In this document: positions 38,201-46,343 of the stretch, one piece after another
Layout of the letters: every line of letters begins with the position of its first letter
Numbering within the stretch: the first letter of the stretch is position 1
Origin: Alphaproteobacteria bacterium
GTDB lineage: Bacteria > Pseudomonadota > Gammaproteobacteria > Burkholderiales > Burkholderiaceae_C
Reading direction: 5' to 3'
NCBI GenBank assembly: GCA_030054175.1
Contig: JASGCM010000012.1
Coordinates: forward strand, 1-64,000
DNA: 64,000 nucleotides
Made by a program: the position numbers and the translations under genes
The notes under the pieces: generated by a model
Databases searched by the model: none
The model's input: the letters and a program-made list of their open reading frames with translations, nothing else
What the model was told of the DNA's origin: nothing

Positions 38201-40836
38201 CGCAAAGCTCCTACCGCTGGGTTAAGCCCATACCGACGCTCAAGCGTGGGGGCAATGCCCACACCCTGGTTGATGGAACGATTCATGCGCGCCTCGATCT
38301 GCTCGACGATCACATCCAGCCGAGTACTACCGTCGGGTTGCTGAGTGGTTTGAACTCTCGCGTCTACGCCCGGGGCATGGTTGGTCACATTCACCAGCAC
38401 CTTGACCGGCGACGGATTGTTTTTTGCCAATGCACCACCCAAGGCGCGCAACTGGCCCGGCGTGAATACCGCCTCACCCGGCTGCGCGATGATGGGCACC
38501 TCGCCAGCAACGATGCCACCGGTGTGCAAACGCGGGGCACCGCTGAACACGCCGGGATTCACAGTTCGGTTGACCAGTGCGTCCATTCCGATGACACCGC
38601 CGCTGTGCGCGACATTGGCCATAGTGCCCATCAGGTCGCTTGAGCCCAGTGGCATGGCAGATCCAGTCGTTGCGCCACCCATGCCTGGGATCACACTGCC
38701 CAGCCAGTTGGCCAGCGGCAAGGTAATCGACCGCTGAATCTGGATGCGCACCAGGTCCGCAATGATCGAATCGGCCATGCTTTTGAAATCCAGCTTCCCC
38801 GTCATCACGAATTTGGTCAGCGCATCCTCCATGGACCGGAAGGCATTGGTCGTCACCTGCTGTGCGCGTTTGGCAGCGTTGGTCGCGTCGTCGATGTAGG
38901 TCCGGAGTGCAGACTTGGCGCCGTATTCGAAACTGCGCTGGTACTCGGCATTGGCCCGCACCAGGTCTTCGACAATGGGCAGCTGACGCACCAAGGCGTC
39001 GTTGATCGCTTCAATCGTCTGCGCACGCAGTCCGGGATCTTCGATCTGGTTGGCTTCCTTGCGCGCGGCTGCGGCAGACTTTTCCAGATCGGTGCGCGCT
39101 TGCAGGGCAGCCTTCTCGCCATCGGTCATGTCCAGCATCTGGCGCTGCAGTTGCAAAGCTTCGATGCGCTGGCGGTTGCTGCCGATCAGGCCCTCGGTGA
39201 TCTTGCGCGAGGCAGCGGACTCTTTTTCAAAAGCGTCGAAGGCTTTGTCTTTTTCTTTCTGGCGCTCGATGGCTTCGAGCACCTGGATGTATTGCTCGGC
39301 CTCGGCCGCGACGCCCTTGTAGCCCTTGGCCTCAATCTGCAGGGCACGGGCGCGCAACTCAGCGGCTTCACCGTCCTGCACCCGAGTCAGGCGTGAGCGC
39401 AGTTGGTTCAGGAAGGCTTCGCCTTCGTTGAGCTTTTCTGCGGGCTTGGGTTTCTCGAATCCAGAGAGGTCAAGTGCCGCGCGCGGCTTGCGCGGCAGCG
39501 TGGGCAGGAACTTGTCGTAGATGGCCTGCACTTCCTTGGCTTGCGCCTCGGTGTCGAGCACGAATTTCTGGCCCATGACGCGCACCGTGCGCCGCTGCTC
39601 ATCGAAGAACTTGGCGACGCGGTCCACATAGCCGGGGTTCTGGTTGATGTTGAAGAGCCGGTCGTTGGCCGCACGTACGTAATCGTCCCGCGCAGTTTCC
39701 AGCTTGGCGATCTCGGCGTCGATGACCTTGGGATCCAGCCCCATGGCCTTGCCTGAACGCAGGAGGTCCGTCTTGAACCAGGTCTCAATGTCTTTGCCCA
39801 CCACCGACAGGCTGTCAAAGGGCTGCGCAATCACCCGTTTGGCGAGCACCGCGGATTCAGCGATAAAGGCCAGGCCCTTGGCCACGGCCTCCAGGAATTC
39901 GAGGATGGCTGCCCGGTTGGCACTGATGCGCTGTAGCTCGTTGCTGAAGCTGCCCGTTTGCCCCTGCGCCAAGATCACCTCTTCGGTGAAGTCGGCCAGG
40001 ATGGGAATGACAGCGGCGCCGATCTGCCGCTGCACGCCCTCGAGCACCGCCGACAGACGTGTCAGGTTGTCGTTGAAGGCTTCGGATGCACGGGCAGCAT
40101 CTTCGGACATGACCAGGCCGAGCCTTTGGGCCTCATCCATCAAGCCGGCAATGCCTTCGCGCCCCTGATTCAGGAACGGCACGATGGCCAGGCCTTCCTT
40201 GCCGAAGATCTTGACGGCCAGGGCCGCTTTGTCGGCCCCATCGGGCATGGCGGCAAACTTGTCGGCCAGGTCCAGCAGGACTTGTTCGGTGGGACGCATC
40301 TGGCCAGCGGTATCGGTGGCCGTCACGCCCAAGGCCTTCAACGCTTTGCTGCCTTCGGCACCTTCAAACTGGCTGTCGAACATGGCGATCGACAGTTTTT
40401 GCATGGCCTTGGTCAGACCCTCGGTGCTGACATCGGAGAGCTTGGCGGCATAGTCCAGCGCCATCAGCGCCTCGACCGAGACGCCGGTCTTTTGCGAGAG
40501 CTTGAAGAACTCGTCACCGACGCGGGCCACGGGCATGACCAGGGCCGTGATGCCCACTCCCAGTGCTGCGATGCTGGCACCGGCAATCAGACCCGCGGGG
40601 CCGAGTTTTCCCAATACCGAGCCCAGCATGCCGAGCCGGTCGGTAGCCGCCTGTAACTGAAACTTGGCGTCGTTGGCCGCCGAGGACAACAGCTTCAGAC
40701 CACTGGAGGCCGGGGTAGCCGCCGCCTCGATTTTTTTGAGCGAGCGCTCCCCCTTCTCACCGATCTCGGACAGCTCGGCCTTGACCTTGCCGCCGTCGAC
40801 CACGGACAGGCGAATGGAGAGGTTGCGTTCAGCCAT
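38197..40836 (-). CDS. tail tape measure protein
   Basis: An 879-residue tape measure. The N-terminus is coiled coil (GGKVKAELSEIGEKGERSLK), with a hydrophobic region at about 80-110 (LGPAGLIAGASIAALGVGIT), long helical coil-rich central parts and a C-terminal lambda-type tail domain (FRSMEDALTKFVMTGKLDFK, SMADSIIADLVRIQIQRSI). The length should set a tail of roughly 130 nm by the usual 0.15 nm per residue rule. It is the largest helical protein of the tail block, as expected. Confidence 0.92.
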   Translation of the reverse strand: MAERNLSIRLSVVDGGKVKAELSEIGEKGERSLKKIEAAATPASSGLKLLSSAANDAKFQLQAATDRLGMLGSVLGKLGPAGLIAGASIAALGVGITALVMPVARVGDEFFKLSQKTGVSVEALMALDYAAKLSDVSTEGLTKAMQKLSIAMFDSQFEGAEGSKALKALGVTATDTAGQMRPTEQVLLDLADKFAAMPDGADKAALAVKIFGKEGLAIVPFLNQGREGIAGLMDEAQRLGLVMSEDAARASEAFNDNLTRLSAVLEGVQRQIGAAVIPILADFTEEVILAQGQTGSFSNELQRISANRAAILEFLEAVAKGLAFIAESAVLAKRVIAQPFDSLSVVGKDIETWFKTDLLRSGKAMGLDPKVIDAEIAKLETARDDYVRAANDRLFNINQNPGYVDRVAKFFDEQRRTVRVMGQKFVLDTEAQAKEVQAIYDKFLPTLPRKPRAALDLSGFEKPKPAEKLNEGEAFLNQLRSRLTRVQDGEAAELRARALQIEAKGYKGVAAEAEQYIQVLEAIERQKEKDKAFDAFEKESAASRKITEGLIGSNRQRIEALQLQRQMLDMTDGEKAALQARTDLEKSAAAARKEANQIEDPGLRAQTIEAINDALVRQLPIVEDLVRANAEYQRSFEYGAKSALRTYIDDATNAAKRAQQVTTNAFRSMEDALTKFVMTGKLDFKSMADSIIADLVRIQIQRSITLPLANWLGSVIPGMGGATTGSAMPLGSSDLMGTMANVAHSGGVIGMDALVNRTVNPGVFSGAPRLHTGGIVAGEVPIIAQPGEAVFTPGQLRALGGALAKNNPSPVKVLVNVTNHAPGVDARVQTTQQPDGSTRLDVIVEQIEARMNRSINQGVGIAPTLERRYGLNPAVGALR

Positions 40837-40864
40837 GGACTCAAGAAAAAATGTGGATTAAGAT

Positions 40865-40886
40865 ATGCGCACACTTAAATGCGCAT
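40865..40886 (+). promoter_or_regulatory. candidate CcdA operator
   Basis: ATGCGCA / TGCGCAT, a perfect 7-bp inverted repeat with 8 bases between, lies 11 bases before the ccdA start codon. TAAGAT (40858-40863) just upstream could be the -10. TA operons of this type are autorepressed at such sites by the antitoxin-toxin complex. Confidence 0.5.
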
Positions 40887-40896
40887 GGAGATTGCT

Positions 40897-41160
40897 ATGC
40901 CTGCCACACAAACCGCTCGACGCGTGCGCACCTCAATGCCAGGTAAACGCGCCACCAACCTGAGCCTAAGCAGCGACGTCCTGGACGCAGCCAAGCATCT
41001 GGAGATCAACATCTCCCAGGTTTGTGACAACTATTTGCGTGAAGTCGTGCGCCGTGAGCAGGAACGCAAATGGCGTGAAGATCACGCCGATTTCATTGCG
41101 GCCTACAACGCAACCATCGAAGCAGAAGGTCTGCCACTGGATGAGTGGAGAAGCTTCTGA
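40897..41160 (+). CDS. ccdA: CcdA-like antitoxin
   Basis: An 87-residue antitoxin. The N-terminal ribbon-helix-helix (KRATNLSLSSDVLDAAKHLE, INISQVCDNYLREVV) binds DNA, and the C-terminal tail ends FIAAYNATIEAEGLPLDEWR, the conserved CcdA segment that strips CcdB from gyrase. ATG 40897 has GGAG 7 bases upstream; two earlier in-frame ATGs lie in the operator. It is antisense to the tail genes around it. Confidence 0.9.
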   Translation: MPATQTARRVRTSMPGKRATNLSLSSDVLDAAKHLEINISQVCDNYLREVVRREQERKWREDHADFIAAYNATIEAEGLPLDEWRSF

Positions 41161-41477
41161 TGGCGCGCTTCGATGTCTATGCCAATCCAGGCAAGCACGC
41201 AGCTGCCACCCCCTACCTGCTGGATGTGCAAAGCAATCTGCTCGATGATCTGGACAGTCGGATGGTGATCCCGCTACGCAGTCTTAAAGCATTCCCGAAG
41301 GTCAAGTTGTCAAATCGCCTGACGCCCATCTTCACCATCAAAGGCGAAGAATTTCTGCTGGAAACGCCAAAGATGGGCGCAGTGCCCCTGCGGGTGCTGA
41401 AGGAGCCTGTCACTTCGCTGGCAGATGAGCAGAACCAGATCACGGCAGCACTGGATTTTTTGTTCCAAGGTTACTGA
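41160..41477 (+). CDS. ccdB: CcdB-like gyrase-poisoning toxin
   Basis: A 105-residue toxin of the CcdB family, close to the 101 residues of the F-plasmid protein. MARFDVYANPG, TPYLLDVQSNLLDDLDSRMV and the C-terminal EQNQITAALDFLFQGY (including the Trp/Gly-Ile-like tail region that contacts GyrA) are recognisable. TGATG coupling links it to ccdA. Its 3' end overlaps the convergent tail chaperone gene by 7 bases. Confidence 0.92.
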   Translation: MARFDVYANPGKHAAATPYLLDVQSNLLDDLDSRMVIPLRSLKAFPKVKLSNRLTPIFTIKGEEFLLETPKMGAVPLRVLKEPVTSLADEQNQITAALDFLFQGY

Positions 41478-42120
41478 TCTGTCTGGATGACTTCCAGCAA
41501 ACCCGCCTCGACCGCCGGAAACAAGTCAATCGCCGTGGCCTTGTCCAGCCCGGTGCTTTCACAGGCCAGCATCCAGGCGTTCAGATCCAACCCCACCACC
41601 CGACCTTGCGCCATGCGCAACTGGCTGGCACAGACTTCAATCGCACTGGCGGCTTGCCAGCCGTCCAGACTTTGGGGCGCGTTCATGGTGTACGGGCACT
41701 CGGGACACGGTTCGGGGCAGGCATTGCAGTAAGTCGGCCCGCCACCGAAGTGCCACGCGGTACGAGCCTTCAGACGTTTTTTTCAGCATCCAGGGCGTAG
41801 AGGCCGGCGAGGTATTCACGCTCGAATGCATCGGCCAGCAGCCAGTGCTCCATCAGGGCGGCGACACCTTCAGGGGTAACGACAGCCGGTTTACCCTTGT
41901 CGTCGGCCACGCCCTCCCATGCCAGGACTGCCAGCTTGGCGAGTTCGGTGATGAGGGTGGCGGTGCGCTCACCGGCGGCAGCGGTGTCGGTGCCAGCCAC
42001 TTTGGAGGCGGCATGGCGCGCAGCCATGACCAGGGCAGTCGTGGCAGGTCGGACCTGCAGGCGTACGCCAGCAGCGAGCGTGATCCAGTGCGGTTCACGC
42101 GGAATATTCAGTTTGATCAT
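41471..42120 (-). CDS. GT-type tail assembly chaperone fusion via -1 frameshift
   Basis: The upstream frame (42120 to 41770) carries the slippery heptamer A AAA AAC at 41776-41782. A -1 shift there continues as RLKARTAWHFGGGPTYCNAC and on to the stop at 41471, giving about 216 residues. This reproduces the lambda G/GT arrangement, in which a small fraction of ribosomes shift to make the fused chaperone. The T-like part contains a Cys cluster (CNACPEPCPEC) that could bind zinc. The fused protein would bridge tail tube and tape measure during assembly. Confidence 0.75.
41770..42120 (-). CDS. tail assembly chaperone (gpG-like)
   Basis: A 116-residue protein (MIKLNIPREPHWITLAAGVR ... EYLAGLYALDAEKNV) between the tail tube and tape-measure genes, the invariable place of gpG chaperones. 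It coats the tape measure during tail assembly. Its last codons contain the frameshift signal described for the GT fusion. Confidence 0.8.
   Translation of the reverse strand: MIKLNIPREPHWITLAAGVRLQVRPATTALVMAARHAASKVAGTDTAAAGERTATLITELAKLAVLAWEGVADDKGKPAVVTPEGVAALMEHWLLADAFEREYLAGLYALDAEKNV
41776..41782 (-). promoter_or_regulatory. programmed -1 frameshift slippery site
   Basis: Read in the chaperone frame the bases are GA-A AAA AAC-GTC-TGA, a perfect X XXY YYZ heptamer two codons before the stop. The -1 frame is open for 101 further codons, which are coding-like and contain the separate downstream start MNAPQSL. Confidence 0.8.
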
Positions 42121-42140
42121 GTGAATGTTCTCGTTTGGAA

Positions 42141-43079
42141 TCAGTACGTGGTCACGTCATTGACCAGTTCGACGGTCAGCATCTTGTTGGCCGCTGCGTT
42201 CTTGGCAGCCTGCCATTCAAAGGTCGCCTGGATGCCGCCGGGCCCGGAGATGGAGAGCTTGGGCTTGGGCAAATAGACCTCGTGTGCGATGAAGGTCAGG
42301 CGACGGTCGGCGTCGATCGCATAGCCAAAGGTCAATTCCAGCGGCGTGTTGTTGGTGGCCGCATCGATCAGCGTGGTGTCTGCAAATCGAACTTCCAGAT
42401 TGCCGGTCAGACTGGCCACCGTGGGATCGGCGCCGTCGATCTTGCCGTCCGATCGGATGGTCTCGATCCGTTCCAGGTTGTTGGAATACGTCAGCTGCGC
42501 CGACACCACATTGCCCAGTGCCGCGCCACCTTGCTTGATGGAGCCCTGGAACTGATTGAAGCGGATCAGCTCGCGTGTGGATGGCGTCGCATCCAGCGTG
42601 GCTGCTTGCTTGGCTTCACCCTGGGCAATCAAACCCACCGTGGCATTGGCCGCACCCGAACGGGAGAACCCCACCTGCAGGCTGTTGACCATGACACCGG
42701 AGGCCAGAAACCAGGCCGGGATGTCGGGCAGACCGGTTTCCAGTGACAGGCTGGGCAGGCTGGGTTTTCCGGAAGTGAAGGTGTGCGTCACAACGCCGGA
42801 GCCACTGGTGGCTGCATCACCGAGGAGTGCCTTGAGCCAGATGCCGATGTGGCGCACATCGATGGGCACGACGATGTCGCCCTCAACCTTGATCACATCC
42901 CGAATGGGCGCACTGGGGTCGCGCCCCAGGCCAATCAGGTCGTTGGCAATCAGCCCCTGCTCGGAGCCGAGGGTGGTAGAGACAAAAGGCAGCTTCCAGT
43001 AGTCGCCTACCGGGTTGCTGCCATAGGTGGTTTCGAACGCGGCCAATAAGCTGGCGTTCGCGCCGTAGGCACGGGCCAT
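42141..43079 (-). CDS. phage tail tube protein
   Basis: A 312-residue major tail protein. The start MARAYGANASLLAAFETTYG and sections such as VVPIDVRHIGIWLKALLGDA, SLSLETGLPDIPAWFLASGV and LEVRFADTTLIDAATNNTPL match the tail-tube family of siphoviruses. It polymerises into hexameric rings around the tape measure. The genomic position between the tail terminator and chaperone genes supports this. Confidence 0.85.
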   Translation of the reverse strand: MARAYGANASLLAAFETTYGSNPVGDYWKLPFVSTTLGSEQGLIANDLIGLGRDPSAPIRDVIKVEGDIVVPIDVRHIGIWLKALLGDAATSGSGVVTHTFTSGKPSLPSLSLETGLPDIPAWFLASGVMVNSLQVGFSRSGAANATVGLIAQGEAKQAATLDATPSTRELIRFNQFQGSIKQGGAALGNVVSAQLTYSNNLERIETIRSDGKIDGADPTVASLTGNLEVRFADTTLIDAATNNTPLELTFGYAIDADRRLTFIAHEVYLPKPKLSISGPGGIQATFEWQAAKNAAANKMLTVELVNDVTTY

Positions 43080-43105
43080 GGTTTTTTCTCCTTGGGATAT
43101 GTGAT

Positions 43106-43537
43106 TCAGTTCAGGGGGCCGGAGCTGCTGTAGTGCAAGACCACTGGCAACAGGCAGGCCTTGATGCCACTGGTGCCATCGGGGGCCAGTTCGTCAAATT
43201 TGGGCGGACCGATTTCGGCGTACTCGATGACACCGCCAAGCGTGCGGTCGGCTTCAATCAGGGCAGCCAGTTCGACCAGCAGACCGTCCATGCGCGCATC
43301 GCGCGCACTGGCATCGGGTTCGGCCACGAACAGTTCGATGGCGACTTGGTGCTGCCAGTGGTAGGTCAGCGGTGACAGCGACACCTCGGGCTCGCCCATT
43401 TCGCCGTCGCGCAGGATGGCCATGGCCTGATCTGACACGCGCTCCGGTAACGCCGCATTGCGCTTGACCGTGGCTCCGAGTGACAACTGACCCAGCACTG
43501 CGAACAGTGCACCAACGGCGTCTTCACGTTGGCTCAT
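43106..43537 (-). CDS. putative tail terminator protein
   Basis: A 143-residue protein (MSQREDAVGALFAVLGQLSL, YHWQHQVAIELFVAEPDASA, IKACLLPVVLHYSSSGPLN). Size, alpha/beta pattern and position match gpU-type tail terminators that cap the finished tail for head joining; the family assignment is by position and general resemblance. Confidence 0.65.
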   Translation of the reverse strand: MSQREDAVGALFAVLGQLSLGATVKRNAALPERVSDQAMAILRDGEMGEPEVSLSPLTYHWQHQVAIELFVAEPDASARDARMDGLLVELAALIEADRTLGGVIEYAEIGPPKFDELAPDGTSGIKACLLPVVLHYSSSGPLN

Positions 43538-44196
43538 ACGTTGCCTCCTCGGCGTTCGGCTTCATCGAAACGGTCTGCAATCCGGTTGGCCAGCGTGCTG
43601 ATCCAACGGCGCGAGGCGTTGTCGATGTCGAATTTCTTCTTCAGGGTCACTTGGGGCACGAGCAGGAACATGGGCACGGTGACCAACCCTCGGCCGCTGG
43701 CTTGGGCCTTTTGCGAGGCGGCGGAGAAGCCGCCACGTTTGCCTTGGCGGGCGCGCTGGTTTTCTGCGACGAGGAGCGAGGGTTTGCCCCGGCGATAGAT
43801 GAATCGCAGGCGCTGGCCACGCAGGCGTTCCCACAGACCGGGCGTCATGCGTTTGCCGCGAGGGCCTTTGCCGGCTGCCGGTAGTGGGATCGCCAACCAG
43901 AAGCCGTCTTTGGATCGGATCGTGGCACCATCGCCATGCGCACCGACCACGACCGGTGCCCGGCTGTAGACCAGACCGGCGGCCTTGATGCTCATCTGCC
44001 CTTTGGGGTAGACCTCACCACGCCAGGTGTTGGCCAGGCGCTGGCCCAGGCCGGCATCGATGATCTGGTTGCGCAGTTCCGCCTTCAGCCCATCGGTGGC
44101 TTCGCGAATCGACTGCGTCACCGCCTGCTCGGCGATGCGCACTTCGTCGGCCAGCATCTGGTCCAGATTACCTGTGAGTGCCGCCAAGAGTTTCAT
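43534..44196 (-). CDS. DUF6441-like head-tail/minor tail protein
   Basis: A 220-residue basic protein. RIAEQAVTQSIREATDGLKA, GLGQRLANTWRGEVYPKG and the GRGLVTVPMFLLVPQVTLKK region recall DUF6441, the gpZ-position protein of beta-proteobacterial phages. It probably acts in tail completion. It overlaps both neighbours by four bases. Confidence 0.7.
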   Translation of the reverse strand: MKLLAALTGNLDQMLADEVRIAEQAVTQSIREATDGLKAELRNQIIDAGLGQRLANTWRGEVYPKGQMSIKAAGLVYSRAPVVVGAHGDGATIRSKDGFWLAIPLPAAGKGPRGKRMTPGLWERLRGQRLRFIYRRGKPSLLVAENQRARQGKRGGFSAASQKAQASGRGLVTVPMFLLVPQVTLKKKFDIDNASRRWISTLANRIADRFDEAERRGGNV

Positions 44197-44501
44197 AGCG
44201 GTGCTCCGGTCAAAGTCCAGATCAGGCGATCGCGATCAGCCAAGGGCTCGCCCACCACCTGGTAGGTTTGTCCGTTGACCGTGAAACGCTCGCCGTCTTT
44301 GGGCTTAGCCACGTCGCGGGTCATCACATCAAATCGATGCGTGGCCAGGGCAAGGCGGGTGTCACCGAAGGTTTCGACCACATCGGCCTGCTTGCTGATG
44401 AAACGCACAGCGATCTCACGGCCATCGGCCAGCCGGTAGGTGCCAGGCACCCCCAGGCGGGCGAACAGGCGCGAGACCGCCCGCTCGAAAGCGGCTTGCA
44501 T
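44193..44501 (-). CDS. head-tail joining protein
   Basis: A 102-residue strand-rich protein (MQAAFERAVSRLFARLGVPG, GERFTVNGQTYQVVGEPLAD, RLIWTLTGAPL). The closing motif and the position after the capsid gene match the gpFII-type head-tail connectors of lambda-like phages. Confidence 0.75.
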   Translation of the reverse strand: MQAAFERAVSRLFARLGVPGTYRLADGREIAVRFISKQADVVETFGDTRLALATHRFDVMTRDVAKPKDGERFTVNGQTYQVVGEPLADRDRLIWTLTGAPL

Positions 44502-44504
44502 GGA

Positions 44505-45506
44505 TCAGGCGGTCAGCTTGATCAGCACACCTGGACGGTGGCACATGGGCAGCGGGTTGCTCTGCGTGTGCAGATCGGTGCCACGTTCGAACTGGCGCGG
44601 TGCCTGCTTCGCGTATAAGGGCTGGCCCAGTGTGTTGACCGTTTCGTTGAAATCCGCTGGGGCGAAATAGGTTCCGAAGGTGTCCACCGTACCCACCGGG
44701 AAGCAATGCGCTTCGCCATCGGCGATGAACTTGCGAACCGTGCCATCGGCCGAGCTGGCTTGGCCCCGGTATTCCTCGAAGGTGATGCCGCCGTAGGTGA
44801 AACCGGTGCGCACGTCTTCGCGCAGCCAGGCCCCCTCTTGGAAGCGGGAGTACGAGTCGAGCACATTGGCGTGGCTGGTCAGCGCTTCGAAGAACGACGG
44901 CGAACACAGGCAGTGCACGCCGGTCATGAATTCACCCTGCAGGGCTTGTTCCATCTCGCTCAGGACCTTGACGCACTTGTTGCGGATATTGGCTTTCGCA
45001 TCGGCAAGGCCCAGCGACATCGTGGTGGCACCGATCTTGAACTCGTCGTAGAGGTTGTAGATGGTGGAACCATCGGCATCCAGGATCTCACCCTTCAATG
45101 CCCCCATGCGCAGGTGCTCCAGCGTGATCGCATGCTTGTTGCGCATCGTTTCCAGATGGCGGGCCAGCACACCGGCCAGTGTTTCCAGCTCGGTTTCGGA
45201 GCCAAAGGCACGGATGCCTTGAACTTCCTCGGGCAACACCACGTCGTCATGCGGGATGTGAGGGATGACGAAGGAGCGCACCTTGCGCTTGCCACGCGTA
45301 CCAACCGTGCCGGGCGAGCCCGGGGGCATGGTGGGCAGCAGGTTCAGCACGCCGTTGCGCTCTTCAATGATGATTTGGCGAAAGCGCGTCGGCTTGGCCG
45401 GGAACAGGTTCAGGCTTTCCAGCCGCCCGTAGCGGTTGGGCACCAGGTTGATGGCGGCGGTGAGGTTGGCCGTGTTGAAGGCCGGGTTGTCAAAGAGGTT
45501 CTGCAT
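44505..45506 (-). CDS. major capsid protein (lambda gpE type)
   Basis: A 333-residue capsid protein. LVPNRYGRLESLNLFPAKPT, RKVRSFVIPHIPHDDVVLPE, EVQGIRAFGSETELETLAGV and ITLEHLRMGALKGEILDADG are diagnostic for the gpE family with HK97 fold. ATG 45506 has a GGAG 7-8 bases upstream, so the ten-codon longer version is discarded. A hairpin in the leader (45527-45560) may affect expression. Confidence 0.93.
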   Translation of the reverse strand: MQNLFDNPAFNTANLTAAINLVPNRYGRLESLNLFPAKPTRFRQIIIEERNGVLNLLPTMPPGSPGTVGTRGKRKVRSFVIPHIPHDDVVLPEEVQGIRAFGSETELETLAGVLARHLETMRNKHAITLEHLRMGALKGEILDADGSTIYNLYDEFKIGATTMSLGLADAKANIRNKCVKVLSEMEQALQGEFMTGVHCLCSPSFFEALTSHANVLDSYSRFQEGAWLREDVRTGFTYGGITFEEYRGQASSADGTVRKFIADGEAHCFPVGTVDTFGTYFAPADFNETVNTLGQPLYAKQAPRQFERGTDLHTQSNPLPMCHRPGVLIKLTA

Positions 45507-45526
45507 GTGGGGCTCCAGAAATGTAA

Positions 45527-45560
45527 GAACCCGCACAGGCCAAGAGGCCAGGCGGGTTCA
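45527..45560 (-). terminator. hairpin between decoration and capsid genes
   Basis: GAACCCGC / GCGGGTTC, an 8-bp stem with an inner GGCC/GGCC stem and TCTT loop, in the leader of the capsid gene. The following bases (TTACATTTC) are only weakly U-rich, so this may be a processing or mRNA-stabilising hairpin rather than a full terminator. Confidence 0.45.
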
Positions 45561-45593
45561 AGGAATGAATGAGGTGTGGGTTTAGAACATGGG

Positions 45594-45971
45594 TCAGGCA
45601 GATTCACGCACCAGGACGCCACGCTCGGCCAGTTGCTGCTCGTAGCCCGTGCGTTGGGCGCCGCTGAGCGCAATCGGCCAGACCAGCGCCGTCTTGGCCA
45701 CGACGGCATGGCGGGCAATCAAGATGGCGTCGCTGCGGTCGGCATTGGTGGCATCGATCTCGTTGGCCAGCACGCCGATGGCGGTTTCCGTGCCATCGGT
45801 CGCACCGGGATCAATGGCGTAGTGCTTGCCATCATTGGTGTTGCGGCCAAGCACCGTGCCCAAGGGCAGGTTTTGGCCAGCGGCGATGGTGGCGACGTCA
45901 CGCGAATAGCGGTTGGGGGCTTCGTACTTCAAGAGGTCGCCGAGGTTGTTTTGTTCGGTAATGGAAGGCAT
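45594..45971 (-). CDS. head decoration protein (gpD-like)
   Basis: A 125-residue protein (NNLGDLLKYEAPNRYSRDVA, TIAAGQNLPLGTVLGRNTND, AIGVLANEIDATNADRSDAI). This is the family that forms trimers on the outside of the expanded capsid. It lies between the protease/scaffold and the capsid gene, as in lambda. Confidence 0.88.
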   Translation of the reverse strand: MPSITEQNNLGDLLKYEAPNRYSRDVATIAAGQNLPLGTVLGRNTNDGKHYAIDPGATDGTETAIGVLANEIDATNADRSDAILIARHAVVAKTALVWPIALSGAQRTGYEQQLAERGVLVRESA

Positions 45972-45998
45972 GGGTCAATCCTTTCTGAATGTCGTGTA

Positions 45999-46343
45999 TC
46001 AGGCTTGGGCCGAGAGTTTTTTGACGGCGGCCACGATGGGCGAAGTTTCGGGTCGATCGAGCGATTGCGTCCCCGCATCGACCGTTATGGTCGATCGGAT
46101 ATCGGCGGCATCAGACTGCGCGGCTCGTGCATCAATCAGCACACGGCGCACATCGGCTTGCGATTTGCCAGCGGCGATGAATTCGGCGGCGCGCTCGGGA
46201 CAGCCGGCCAGCAGGCACAACTCGGCAATCGCCTGCGCCGACTGCATCACTTCGCGCCTGGCTTCGGCCACCAGTTTTTCGGCTTCGGCAACGTCGATGG
46301 TTTCGGTGATGGGGTCTTGAAGAATGTCCTGGGAATCAGGCAT
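45999..46343 (-). CDS. nested in-frame scaffolding protein (Nu3-like)
   Basis: An internal ATG (46343) in the protease frame follows a perfect AAGGAG with a 7-base gap. It would yield 114 residues (MPDSQDILQDPITETIDVAE ... AAVKKLSAQA), acidic and helical as expected for a scaffold. In lambda the scaffold Nu3 is made in exactly this way from the 3' part of gene C. Confidence 0.72.
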   Translation of the reverse strand: MPDSQDILQDPITETIDVAEAEKLVAEARREVMQSAQAIAELCLLAGCPERAAEFIAAGKSQADVRRVLIDARAAQSDAADIRSTITVDAGTQSLDRPETSPIVAAVKKLSAQA

